From assembly GCA_031213475.1 (NCBI GenBank), contig JARUPZ010000003.1:15308869-15372868 (forward strand): a stretch of DNA of 64,000 nt, in the 5' to 3' direction. This DNA comes from Nereocystis luetkeana. Lineage: Eukaryota > Sar > Phaeophyceae > Laminariales > Laminariaceae. The translations under genes and the position numbers were made by a program. This document shows, piece after piece, positions 11,521-24,300 of the stretch (position 1 is its first letter; each line of letters begins with the position of its first letter). The notes under the pieces are model-generated. The model worked only from the letters and a program-made list of their open reading frames with translations, was not told the origin of the DNA and did not search any database.

Positions 11521-12374
11521 CTCGCATGAATTTCAAGGGGAGAGTGTAAACGCCGAGCGACGCGGCTGCGGAAATATTCCGACGAAATATTCCCCAAGGC
11601 GCTATTTTCGTTGTGTGTACCCCCCCTCAAGGCCTTACGACATGCTTTCGAGAAAAACGGTTCCGAAATGCGTCCCCAGGTTGTGTGTTTTCTTATCACC
11701 CGCTTGATAGGGCCATAGTACTAGTGCTAGTAGCGCTATTCGGTATTCGTAGCCTGATTCGGAAATGAGCGCGAAACGTGAGAACATGATCAGCATCAGA
11801 GTTGACAGCAGTTTCGACGTGTGTGTCCTGTGTGAAAATCAGATTGTTGTTGATGGTGTATTATTTTTATTAATTTCCCCTCCGATAATGTATCTTACAC
11901 AAGTATACGTGTTTGATTCCGGCTTGAATCTGATGTCTTCTATCACCGCAGTAGTAGTAGTTTCTCTACTACCACTCTCGTGTAGCAACGATTATAGGCC
12001 TGGTTAGGAGATGGCTATATATGTGAGTACAATAAAATCGACGTTTTCGTTTTTATGAAAACAGACTGGCGACGTTACACTAAATATACGAAAATATACG
12101 AAATTCATCAATAAATCCACCATTCATTCAGCGTGCAAAGACAGACAGACGGATGACGGCGTGTATCCGTGCATCAACAGTTACCTGGTACGTTTTTGTG
12201 ACTGTGATGGTGGTACACACGTCAAAAACAATTATGTGCGCAATTTTCTACTGCATAAACCTGGCGTCGTATTCTCTCTAGTCTGCAGGTGCTATTTTTG
12301 CTATTACCTATACATACGCGGTGCCCTATTTTGAACGGAAATAAATGTAAAGACCAGTTTGGTATTTCTGCTCT

Positions 12375-12480
12375 TGACCCTTTTAGGGCTGCAGTCCCGT
12401 TTTGGGGACAAACCACTCAAATCTTGAGTGGTTTGTCTCCAAAACGGGACTGCAGTCCTAAAAGGCTCAACCCTTTTGGG
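12375..12480. repeat. Family C palindrome
   Basis: Arms GCAGTCCCGTTTTGGGGACA…and complement around CCACTCAAATCTTGAGTGG, flanked by CCTTTTAG/CTAAAAGG. Confidence 0.88.
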
Positions 12481-12648
12481 GCCTACTGTAGGCACAGTAT
12501 TGTAGTGGTCCCTCTATAGTGTGCGGAGTAATTAGTACCGGTTGGTTGCCGCCAATTAAGAGTGCCGGTATTGTTGACTGACGCATACACACCGCCACTA
12601 TGAAGGGACCACTCCTGGAAAGCCACCTGCAAAAAGGACACGTGCGGT

Positions 12649-12755
12649 AGTGGGGGACCATAGTTAATAGGACCTATGGTACACATAAAAACCTATATGT
12701 TTAACCATGTTTACTAACAATATTTGGTCCTGTTAACTATGGCCCCCCGTAATAG
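12649..12755. mobile_element. Family A MITE
   Basis: Lies in the convergent spacer; the first bases of the left TIR have decayed (AGTGGGGGACC). Confidence 0.85.
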
Positions 12756-12841
12756 TATCAGCCGGCAAGGAATACGAGTAGCGTGTAGCCTTACAAGCCT
12801 ATATGCATCATCACACAAGTGGATGGGACCCCCCCCCCCCC

Positions 12842-13056
12842 CCCCCTTTTGCGAAAACCTGACATGCTCCGTCCCGGCATTGTAGGGATGCGAAGGTCTA
12901 TGGTCATACGACTACGGCCATGCATGAGATCGGGTACATCTCTCCGATCGAGTACACCCCCCCCCCTCCCCGCCTTGCGCATGGTCATACGACTACGGCC
13001 ATGCATGAGATCGAGTACAACATCTCTCCTATCGAGTACACCCCCCCTCCCCTCCC
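12842..13056 (+). repeat. Family B, two truncated 3' copies in tandem
   Basis: Two copies of the last ~110 and ~90 bp, each ending in its own C-run (about 12957 and 13040). Confidence 0.85.
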
Positions 13057-13969
13057 CTCACGGCGGGCGTGAAAACATTGTTTTCGGGGGTATAATTGAA
13101 CACAAAAGCACACCACCTGGCGTACCGAAACGAGCAGAGGTTGTCGACACCATGTGGGACTTTTTGCTGCATCGCCCAACGGCTTTGCACCCACACCGCG
13201 CAGGAAGGGAAGGGGGTCTCGTCCACCTACTGTGCATGTTGCGCATGTCTTTCAGCTCCTTTTCCTGTGCCAAAAAACTACGGCGGCCTTGTCGAGGGAA
13301 GCCGCCTTATTAATTTCAGGCCATGAGTGCCATTCCCCAGTTGCGCCAAGCGATTCTGACCGTCTTACTCAGACCGCCTTATTGGGGAACCCCTGCTTGT
13401 ACGTACAGCAGTTCGGACACACGCATTACCCCCGCAGCTTGGGGTGCTTCGCGGAAATGCCGGAGAGAATGATCCCCGAACACTTCGGTCAATGGTTTCT
13501 CTCTCAGCCCGTTGAAAGTTTTGATAGCTCTTTGTGCTGGATGCACCGTCCGCGTCACCTCCTCTTTTGACATTCACTTGCCATTGCGCAACGGTCAAGC
13601 AAACACATCCCACGACCACGAAAACAAAAACAAAAAAGTTTGCGCTCAAAATGGCAACAAATGACCTCGGGATCCTCACGCCAAATTATTGCTTCAGGAG
13701 AACACAGCTCCTTTTGATCATCACCACCAGATCATGCTGCGTCTGTCACACCAGCTAATTCTCCTGGTGTTTTTTTTCCTATCCACATGGTTAATTTTCT
13801 CCGCGATTCTTACCTACAGCACGTACTGACCTACTGCAGCTCCCCCGCGTGGTCCAAAACGACACCAAAATTGCCATCGCTCGACTTTCGGCATCCGGTT
13901 TTGGCACCACCAACTGCTACTTTCTTACAGTGCTGTCGCCCGCGCCGAGCGCAGTCCCATCGCTATTTT

Positions 13970-14170
13970 CTTTCCCCTCCCCCCCCCCCCCCCCCCCCGC
14001 CGCCCCCGTCCTTCTCTTCCTCTTCTGCTCCCCCCGTCCTTCTCTTCCTCTTCTGCTCCCCCCTCCTTCTCTTCCTCTTCTGCTCCCCCCTCCTTCTCTT
14101 CCTCTTCCTCCCCCCTCCTTCTCTTCCTCTTCCTCCCCCCTCCTTCTCTTCCTCTTCCTCCCCCCTCTTC
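13970..14170. repeat. C/T-rich ~22-bp tandem tract downstream of SNF2 stop
   Basis: Units CTCTTCCTCTTCTGCTCCCC and CTTCCTCCCCCCTCCTTCT follow a 20-bp C-run; begins 92 bp past the stop, so probably in the 3' UTR or flank. Confidence 0.85.
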
Positions 14171-14261
14171 CCACCTGAGCCCCATATTTTCTCCTGCTCT
14201 CTTGCAAAACCCACCTATACCTTCAGATGTCGCCTCGACCGAGCGTCAGGGGGCCGTCGTA

Positions 14262-15374
14262 TCAATCCGCAAATGCGACGCGCCGCTTTTTAACCCCGCC
14301 CCCACCCCGCATCTCCCCACCCTCCTCCCCGTGCACGCCTCTTCCAACTCCAACGTGCCCACTTATACCTGTGTTTGATGGCGACGTCCCTCCATTGGAG
14401 AATTGGTCTCTGGGTAAAAAAAGGGCGTGCGAAGGTCGTTCTCTGTTGACGGAGCTCGCGCTACCGATACCGATACCGATACCGATACCGGCTGTTGATA
14501 CCCCTTCACCGGAAACGTTGTCTTCGGCCGGAACAAGGACGCCCGACGCACGCCCTCCGTCAATCGAGCCCTTGCTAGCGATACAGGGGATATCTCTGCT
14601 AGCGACACCGGCAACCTCGCCGGGCTTGGCGGAGATCTTGCTAGCATTAGCGCCGATGTCGCGGATAGCGTTGTTCGCGTCGATCTCGCCCACAGCGTCA
14701 TCGCCCATCTGGCCAATAGCCCTAGCGTCCGTCTCGCCGGGAGCGAAAGCGCCGACACTGCTGCCACCGCTCGAAAAAGCGACCCCTCTCTTCGCCGCCG
14801 CTTTCTTCTTCCCTTTCCCCTTCCAACAGCCCCTAGCCTCACCCCCGCCATCCTCTTCTTCTTCCTCCTCCTCCTCCTCCTCCTCCGCGTCCTCCTCCTC
14901 CTTCTCTCCTCCCTTCTCAGCTCCCTCTGTCCCCCCTCCGCTCCCCCCATTTACAACGCTCCTAGAAGAGCGCAAGCTTGTCAGCAAGAAGTGGACCTTG
15001 GCGTGTTCTTGATGGGATGACGAAGATGACGACGCCGACGAGCGCCGACCCCCACCCCGGGGACGCGGCCGTTTCCTCCCCCCCTTCCCCCACGGACCCT
15101 TCTCCTGAGGCGTTCTTCTGGACGGGGACGGGGACGGGGGGGCGTCATTGGCAACGGCCGCAGCAGCGACAGAAGCTGGTGATTCATCACCACGCAATCT
15201 GGCGTTACTAGCACCGAAGGCTGGGCTTTTTGTAAGGGGGGCGGCGCCGCCAGGCCTCGCCCTGTCATCGCTGTTGACGTAGGACCTCAACTCTTGCTCC
15301 ATGGTGTCTTTCATTATCAGCTGCACCACCGTCACGGAGCCCGTAGCACCCATGCGGTTCGCGCGAGCAACAAC
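14262..15374 (-). CDS. SNF2 gene, terminal exon with motif VI and long tail
   Basis: 371 codons including the stop. Starts VVARANRMGATGSVTVVQLI then MKDTMEQEL, the motif VI arginine-finger region in the RMGA form. The tail of about 330 residues is low complexity: SR/PR-rich, a Glu run (about 14860-14890), a (GI)n run from a CCGATA repeat (14463-14491), and the end VKKRRVAFAD with a basic cluster that could be a nuclear signal. HAKVHFLLTSL in the tail looks conserved. Confidence 0.92.
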   Translation of the reverse strand, partial: VVARANRMGATGSVTVVQLIMKDTMEQELRSYVNSDDRARPGGAAPLTKSPAFGASNARLRGDESPASVAAAAVANDAPPSPSPSRRTPQEKGPWGKGGRKRPRPRGGGRRSSASSSSSSHQEHAKVHFLLTSLRSSRSVVNGGSGGGTEGAEKGGEKEEEDAEEEEEEEEEEEDGGGEARGCWKGKGKKKAAAKRGVAFSSGGSSVGAFAPGETDARAIGQMGDDAVGEIDANNAIRDIGANASKISAKPGEVAGVASRDIPCIASKGSIDGGRASGVLVPAEDNVSGEGVSTAGIGIGIGIGSASSVNRERPSHALFLPRDQFSNGGTSPSNTGISGHVGVGRGVHGEEGGEMRGGGGVKKRRVAFAD

Positions 15375-18300
15375 CTTTTCGGAGGGCGGGGCGGCCGGGG
15401 CGGGGTAATAGGGGGGTATATTGGGAGGTGGTCAGAGAGATTGGGTGGGAGGGGGAGGGGGGGGTACTCATGTCATGCATGGCAGTGATCGTATGACCAT
15501 AAGACCCTCGCACCCCTACAACGCCGGGAACGAGCACGTCGGGTTTTCAACGACCAGGGAAGAGGGGAGGGGGTAGGGGGGTGTATTCATGTCGGAGGGA
15601 GTGGGGGGGCGGGTGGGGGGGGGGGGGGGGGGGGGGGTTCGTGGAAGGGTAGATGGGGTTGGGGAGGAGAGGCCGGGGGGGTTATTGGGCGGGGTCAGAG
15701 GTGTAGGGTGAGAGTGGCAACCCTACCAATGCTGCTGTATACCTGGTACCGTATACCACTATGTCCCAAAAAGTTAAACACCGTTTTGGATTGGAGAAAA
15801 AAAAGTGTGCAAATGGTCCTTATTCAGGACGCGTCAAGGCTGTCTGTTCTGACCTCAACATACTAGCTTTAGTGCAGGTGCGGTCAGTCAAAAGGGGTCA
15901 AACCCCCCCCGCCTCCCAGGATACCTCGTGACATGAGAAAAAAAAGTGCTAGAACACCACCAGCACCACCCCCCCCCCACCGCCAGTCGTACCGGAAAAA
16001 AAGCACGCAAGATAACACCCCCTCCCCCGCTGACGATTTTTTCCCAAGCAGATGTTCTCCGACAACGGGGTGGGGGGGAGAGCGTAAACACCAGCAGGCG
16101 GTGCGCCTGGGGTACTATTACGGGGGACCATAGTTAATAGGACCTATGGTATACATAAAAACCAATACATTTACCCATTTTTACCAACAATATTTGGTCC
16201 TATTAACTATGGCCCCCCGTAACATCACGGAGGCCCATAGTATACCGTATGATTACGGTACAGGCCGAAAATAAGCCCAAGTCACCCGCTCTGACGCGTT
16301 GTATTAAATGTACTTCAAGAACCACGGCGTGAATCGAACACGTTTGTCGGGGATACGAATACGCGGTTGATAATTGGCTCTCCATCGAGATGCCTCTTTC
16401 CCCCCCGTTTCGGTCTACATACTGTTAACAGGGGCCGCTGTGATACAATGGACGGGATTATAAGCTCCGTTTGATATTATATCACAGTGAAAAAAAAAAC
16501 ATAAATTCTCGGCCAAGAGTAGTGTGAAAATATCTGGACCACGACTATTACGGGTGTCCATAGTAAATAGGACCAAATATTGTTAGTAAAAACAGCGAAA
16601 TATATAGGTTTTGTTTGTACCGTAGGTCCTGTTAACTATGGCCCCCCGGGAACAGGCCTTTCCAAATCTACCATGGCCGTCCCGTGCGCCGCCCCACCCT
16701 CTTCTTCAAGATTCGTCATCCCGGTGTGTGGGTGCTGTACCACCTGCTAGAACGCTCAACCTAATTAGTAGAGCGCCGCACAGTTGCATACAGGAGCATA
16801 AATCTGAGTCCAATTGCGAGTGCTCCGTTCCTGCCACCTTCCCTTTTGTTCCTGCCACCGCAGTCCTGTTTTGGGGACAAACCAGTCGAACTCTTGTGTA
16901 GTAAAGGGGTGAAAACTATTAATATCGCACAGTCACATACAAAAACCACGGTCTTAAGTCTAATTTCCAGTGTTTCGTTCCATTCAACTAAGGCAGAAAA
17001 GGGGGGTCACGAAATGTTCTTTCCTCGACTTTTAGCATGAAACCCCCCCCTCCTCCCCCCCCCCCCCCCCCCGGCAAAAAAAAATGTTTTCATTTGTTAT
17101 TTAGTTTATTTCACACTGAAATTCGTACTCATAGAGCACACACACTCTGCCTGCCTTAACAACACCTATATAACCTATATAACCGCAGTCCCGTTTTGGG
17201 GACAAATTACTTGAAATTTGACTGGTTTGTCCCCAAAACGGGACTGCGGTTCTAACGGGGTTAAACTAGCGCTGACAGACCAAGATCGTACGCTCCCAAC
17301 TCGCTACGAGCCGCAGGCTAAAAGTTGCAATGAGTCGTATTTACTTTCGTATCCCATTCATGCTGTTCGCACTCAGATCTAGTAGCAGTGTAGGGGTGCG
17401 AGGGTCTATGGTCATACCACTACGGTCATGCATGATATCGAGTACACCTCACGGCGCATCGCAAAGCTTGGTGCAAGCAATGTCTGCCCGGGTCGGTGAA
17501 AACCCGACGTGCTCCGTCCCGGCATTGTAGTGATGCGAGGGTCTATGGTCATACATACGACTACGGCCATGCATGATATCGAGTACACGCCCCCCCCGCC
17601 ACCCCTCCTAACCGTACGGTTCTTGCCTTGCAAGGCATTTTCATCGCGAGAAGGGCTCAGCACTGTCTGATCCCCTCCTCGACTCGGGTCTTCTTGCGAA
17701 TTGCGTCTATACCCGCTCTATTGATAGGCGCTCCCAGCACTTGATTCTTTTTTCTTGTTTTGGCAATGCAACAACACCAAATCAATCACCTGAGTTTCCA
17801 GAGATCGGTCCCAGATCTGGTCCATGAGGTACATGTGCGTCACGAAGCTAAGATCGAGGCCGTGCGCCCCTTTTTTCCCAAGAAGCAGCACGAAACACGC
17901 CGGATCGGTTCGAAACCTCTCGAGCTCTTTCGCCCTGTGCCGTAGCAAACCAGAGCACGGCAGAGAGCGAGGGGAAGAGGGGGAGAGAGACGGGGGGGGC
18001 ATCTTCAGACACACCGCAAAATGCGAGAGAAAAAATGGGGGGGGGGGGGGGGGGGGGGGGGAAGCCGTATTCGCTCGAAACCTTTGCAGCACCCTGTCCT
18101 ACATACAGTTGCAGTAATATAACACCGTGAAACGACAGTACAGAACACCTACACTACAACCTACATACTGAGAAAACGGGCACTACGTAAGACAGCCCGA
18201 GATTTACAGCAAAAAATAAGAAAATAAATTTGGGAGCCAGAGCCGCTACACTGACGTGCGTGCAAAAATCCAGCCTTGGGTCACAATTTCGGTTTCTTAA

Positions 18301-21300
18301 TACACCTCCGGTCGGGATACAATCTCCCTTCGATTTTATTGCCACCAGACTACACTATTGGCCTGGCCACAGGCCATACTATTCCTTTGATTGAGCAGCG
18401 CACCTGTTTTTGCCCCAGAATTCCGCGACGCTTTTCTCTCCCCTTTCCTGCCACCCCTTCTCGGGGTGCCCGCCGAACTCGCGGAGGAACTTGTCTCCAA
18501 CGATCTGAACAACAACAACAACAACAACAACAAAAGGACTTAAAAGGACTTAAGAGGACAAGAAAAGGGCAAGAAAAGGAAACGAAAGGAAAGGACAAGA
18601 AAACCAGAGAGCAAAACAAACCAAACCGAGCCAGACCAAACCAAACCAAACCAACCGAACCAAACCAAACCGAACCGAACCGGACCGAACCGATCCGGAC
18701 CGAACCGAACCGAACCAAACCAAACCGAGCCAAACCATATCGAACCACACCTAACCAAACCAAACCAAACCAAACCGAACGAAACGAAACGAAACCGAAC
18801 CGAACCGAACCGAACCGAACCGAACCGAACCGAACCGAACCGCACCGAACCGAACCAAACCGAACCGAACCGAACCGAACCGAACCGAACCGAACCGAAC
18901 CGAACCAACCCGAACCAAACCAAGCAAAACCAAACCAGACCACACCAAACCAGACCAAATCGAACCGACGAGTCAAACCAAACCAGACCAAAACAAACCA
19001 CGCAAAACCGAACCGAAAACAAAGCTCCGCGTGCGCGGAACAAACGGGCGTCCACGAGCGTTTGAAGGTCGACGCCAAAAAAAAAAAAAACGGTTTACGT
19101 CGGAATGCAGCTGCAGCCCTGGCCGCGCGTCCTGTTTTTCTTCGACCCGCCTTGCCCCGTTCTACGCATATATCCTATACCCTATCTAACGTACCGAGGC
19201 GTTTAGCTCGCACAGGGCTGCGATCGTTTTGTCCAGAACGAGAAGACTGCCAGTACCGACCAATTCTTACGGCGTTCGCGGAAAAATCCGGTCGAAAAGA
19301 AAAGAGCCATCCGAAAATAGAAGGTTCGATGTCAGCGCCCTTGCCGCCTCAACGTAGAAGGGACCGCTGGAAAAAAAAAGCCAACCCAGGTGTCCCTGTC
19401 TAATTCCGACCATTCTTCCCCCCCCCGAGTGACTCACGTTAAGAACCGGGAGGAACTGTGAGAAGACGATGGCCTTTAGCTGCCGGTAGCCGCCGCTGGT
19501 CGATCGCCGCACGCCAGCAGCAACCATTGTTAGAGGTGGTAGGACACAACAAACACGACTCTCACAGTCACAAATCGCGGTGGAGACGACAGCAAATCGC
19601 GGATAGAAACTCAGCCAATTGACATTCCACAAACAGGGACCGAACGGTGCTCGAAGAGCAACGAGAAACTGCTGCAGATTGTTCACTGTCTTGAAGATTA
19701 AAAACAAGCCCCTCCTTTTACTGCTACAAAAATTCCATGCAACTCAAAAATCCAAGCGGTTTGCCCCGTGTACGCATACACGCCATACTCGTATACCTAC
19801 CCTCGCGTGCGCTTTCTCACCGCTGCCGATCGACCGCCGCCTTTTCCACGATAGCCTTCAGCTGCCCGATCGTGAAGAACGCCTTGCTGTGCATCTCCAA
19901 ACCTTCCTCCTCTTCATCCTCCTCCTCCTGCTGCCCCCCCCCCTGCCCCTCTCCACCAACTCCCGAACCACCACCAGGGGACGGCGGCGCGGCAGCCCCG
20001 GCAGGGGGTGATAAGGGCGCATTCCTGCCCCCAATGATACCACTGGATGATGATCCCCCTCCTCCTCCTCCTCCTCCTCCTCCTCCTCCTCCTCCTCCGC
20101 CGGCGCCGGCGCCGCTACCCTCGACCACAACGTCTTGCCCAGCAGAATTGTTCGACTGTTGTTTCGGGACAGCCTTAGAGCGCCCGAAATTCGGGGAGGG
20201 AGGGAGGGAGGGAGGGAGGGGGCGTACTCATTTGTTGCTTGCTTTAGTCATTTGACCATTCACCGCGCATCCCTTTCGGGACGGAGCACCGCTCCTACTC
20301 CTATTAATAACAGAGATACCTCCAACAATTGGGCGCTCAGTACGTTGTTTCCATATACTACATAGAAACGTTTTGCTAATATTTCTGTTTGGCCGCCTGC
20401 GGCCACCATTTATCTCCTAGGATAGCGATCGTTTTCTCGCTGCTATCTAGTGTGTCAATCCTCCATGTCACATTCGTCTATTTTCCCTCATCTCCTCTTC
20501 TAACACATCCCGTTCCTCCTGGTATATTTCACATTCTCCTACTATGCGAGTTCTACTCTCTATTGCTTTGCCACACGGGCACATCTGTGCATCTATTTCC
20601 TCCTCCTCCTCCTCCCGGCTACTGGTATACCTCTTTCTTCGTTCTGGCAGGTCCAGGTCACCTACACGAAAGCGCAGCTTCAGCGTTTTCGCGAATTCCA
20701 TTGGGCCGTGTAGATACGTTTTCATCCCTATTCCTTCCCTCCATCCCCCGTATATCTCTAGGTGTTTTTCCGATTCCACATTTTTTCGTAGCTCTAGTAT
20801 TTCCCTTCTTTCTCCCCTTTCTTCTACTTCTGCCTTGTACTTGCCAAACTTTCCGGCGGACATCACTTATTCCAGCTCGCCCTTTTCTTACTTTCTCCCA
20901 TACAGCTCTATCAACTATGGCCGGCAAACTCCTTTTTGGCATTTTCCTTACTTTATATTGTCATTTCAACTTTCTCATATCCCTGTTTGTCTTGAGTGGG
21001 TGCATTCCCACTTCTGCTCTTAATACTGCTCTTAATACTGTATTACTACTACGGGGGACCATAGTTAATAGGACCAAATATTGTTCGTAAAAATGGTTAA
21101 ATATACAGGTTTTTATGTAAACCATAGGTCCTATTAACTATGGTCCCCAGTAATAGTCGTACTTGACCATCTGTCATTTGTACTGTTTCCAACTGTTTTA
21201 CTAGTTTCGCGTTCCCTTCCCAAACTTCTCCTGCATATTCTAGCTTTGTTACTATCACATTCATCAGGATACATATCTTAACCCTGGTGTCAAGGTGCGA

Positions 21301-24300
21301 GTATGTTAGGATCGCATCCATCTTGCCTATGTGTGCTATACCCTTTCCTATTACTTTTGCAATATGTGTACCCCAAGAGCAGTCTTTTGAAATCTCTACG
21401 CCAAGGTACGTATACTGGTCTACGATCGGCAATTCATCTTCTCCCCACTTCCAACTGAAATTTATGAGGGAGGGAGGGAGGGAGGGAGGGGGGGAGGGGG
21501 GAGGGGGGGACGAAAACTAAAAAACGGAGCGGTGGATAGGTGGTTTTTTCTTGAAGCGGAAGCTGGTGCCGAGCTGAGTCTGCGGTTTAGGGTAACGGTG
21601 TATGATTAGGACAGGATAGTGTTCTCCCTCCCTTCCTCCCTCCCTCCCTCCCTCCCGCTTGAAATTTGGGATTGACAGTTATTATTTTCCTTGTTTTTAC
21701 CTGCCCGGGCCCCTTTCTTGCGAGCCTCGCGGCCGCTTTGCGCTGGTAGTACAACCTCTCCTGCTCGCGGACGTTATACATCCACTTCAGCTCGAAACCC
21801 GGTTGAATGCGCTGCTCGGACGACAGACCGTGCCCACCCGAAAAAAAAAAAACAGAAACGCGAAAAAAAAAAAAAAAAAACAGAAGGGGGGGTGAAAGAC
21901 AAGGGGAGGAAGAAAGGCGGAGGAGGGAGAGGAAGGAGGAGGAGGAAGAAAAGAGGAAACAAACGGAACAACAACAACAACAAAAACAAGGAAGAAACGA
22001 AAAAAAACAGCGAGAACGAGAAAAAAGGAAGTACTTAACAGAAGAACGTGACAGACCAATGAACACGGACCATATCAGAATCACCCCGGTTGTTCCAGAG
22101 GGCAGAACTCTCCGAACATTTCTTCATCGTCGACTTGATTCGGTGCCGCCTGCCATATTTTCCACCGGCTGTAACGTTCATTTTTAGCAACCAATCAGGA
22201 AAAGAGCCGCACCAACGCCACCGCCTCCCCCTCCTCCCCCTCCCCGACATCACGGCTCCTTTCCCAAAGAAACCCACACGCCTTTCGTCACTACAAAACG
22301 TATCCCAAACTAATTCCAAGTAGTTTTGCATGTTCCCCGAAACGTGCGTGGGTGCGTTTTTTTTTTCCTACTGCAAAGTATTCCACCCTAATTCCAAGTG
22401 GTTTGGTCCGATGAATGCGGGTACTGTTCTCAAGGGGCTACATGAAAAATTGCTTTGGGATTTCACTTCATTACAGTACAGGGGGAATAAAAGTCAAAAA
22501 CTGCTTTGTACCATGGTAGTAGAAAGAAATTTCTTCGCTTCACTTGATCGTATTACGAGGGGCCATAGTAAATAGGACTAATTATTGTTCGTAAATATAG
22601 CGAAATATGTAGGTTTTTGTGTGTACCATAGGTCCTATTTACTATGGTCCCCCGTAATAGTATAGGGTGGGGAAAAAGTGAAAAAAATTGAGTATAGCCT
22701 AAAAAGAGGGGGGGGGGGACGCCGAAAAAGAGTTACGGGTTGCGGCATCGGCCACATGACGCCGCTTTTGCGGGGGACCATAGTAAATAGGACCAAACAT
22801 TGTTAGTAAAAATATCGAAATATATAGGTTTTTGTGTGCACCGTAGGTCCTATTTAATATGGTCCACCGGAATATAGTGTTTCAGTATTTCGCTGCTAAT
22901 AATATAGGGCATGGGGTATGTGTCGGAGCTACAATCGCTGCACCCCGTCGGTACACACAAAAGGGCTTGGCGTTTGTTTTACTGCTGAAAAAAAAAACAT
23001 CTCCCACTAATTCCAAGTAGTTTGCCCACAAAAAACGTGGGAGCAGCCCTTCTGAGACAGCCAGGGCGTTACCATCATTGGAGATCGGGAACCGATATGA
23101 TAATTATCTGCAGTTTGTTGTTGTAGAGAGAATTAGGCGTTATGGTTCATATTTTTGGGGGGAGTACGTAGTACGTACCAGGTAGCTTACTTCGACAGCA
23201 GCAGCGGGCACGGTTTGGTTGATCGCGCTTGTGGGACTACCAAGTGGATACCGCACGGAACGGTGCAGGCAGACTGGTAGGAACACGCGAACAGACAGGG
23301 CCCGTGGCTTGCACCTGGACAGCGGTCGCTCGCTGGGCCAGGTATTCGTGATTTCTTGATCAGGTATTTCGTGATTTTTTTCGCATTTTACCCTGTACCT
23401 GAAAGTCGTCCACGTCGTAGGGTTTTCCACAGACCCTACAGGCGTTATTCACGCAGTCCACGCAATCCACGCACACCTGACAAGCGGGAGAACAAGGGCG
23501 ACAGGGACGAGTAAGCGCTGTGGCGACCGGTACAACGAGGTTCAAAAACAGTAGCACACGCGCGATCTACGTCCTACGTGTCGTGCGGCTTACAAAGCAG
23601 CGTGTCAAATCATTTTCTGGCAGTAGTACCGGTACTCCAGCATTTGATGGTTGAACACTGGGCCAGATACAGGTACACGGTACAGCTACCGCGCAGGCAT
23701 TGGTGCAAGTCTGGCAGTACTACTGGTGGTAATACTGGCAGAAATACTGGCAGAAACACTGGTGCATACTATTAATAGTACCGACAGTATATATCGGGTA
23801 TACACTGCAGATAAAGATAGGGCTGTGTGTACATACTGCGCTTAAGCATATTCACTACCATACCTGGTATATAATTGCAGGTATTTAATACCAGGCATGC
23901 GAAATACTCACCAGATGCGCGCAAGGGGTGACATGCAGAAGCTGCAATGGCTCCCCGCACCCCTGCAAACGAACATACAAACAAAAACATGCGGGCGGGG
24001 TTTCCAAAAAGACACAAAAATACAACCGTAAACAACTACCAGGCGCCAGGAATGCTTGAGCAATATACCAGGTACATAACATGCCACACGCTTACACTGT
24101 CTATGTGCGGGCGGAAATGTAAGGACCGTTCCAGTATAATATCAATACCTAAAGTTGCTTACATTTCCGTATAGAGTGGAATATGCATAGTAATCAGAAC
24201 CTATTAATACTATTAATAATATGATCAGAAACAATACTGGAATATATAGCTTTTTATGTACGAGATGGGTCCTGACCAACTATGGTTCCTCGATATATTA

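Larger units (their letters stand above)
9885..14261. other. Convergent intergenic spacer
   Basis: Between the stop codons of the DUF726 gene (plus) and the SNF2 gene (minus). Holds family F (10430), the 33-bp minisatellite, family C (12375), a MITE (12649), family B fragments (12842-13056), and a CTTCTCTTCCTCTTCTGCTC-type tract at 13970-14170. No supported exon seen. Confidence 0.75.

Noticed and set aside
10165..11529. 454-codon plus-strand open frame (and the 298-codon minus frame)
   Set aside because: Generated by the 33-bp minisatellite, whose period keeps both strands open; no splice or start context and no family resemblance.
14363..14950. Overlapping long frames on both strands in the 14.2-15.3 kb block
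   Set aside because: The minus frame continuing from motif VI to a stop at 14262 explains the block; the others are shadows in GC-rich low-complexity sequence.
18276..19403. 375-codon plus frame and several minus frames
   Set aside because: Made of the AACCG pentanucleotide array (NRTEP repeats); the real signal here is minus-strand SNF2 exons.
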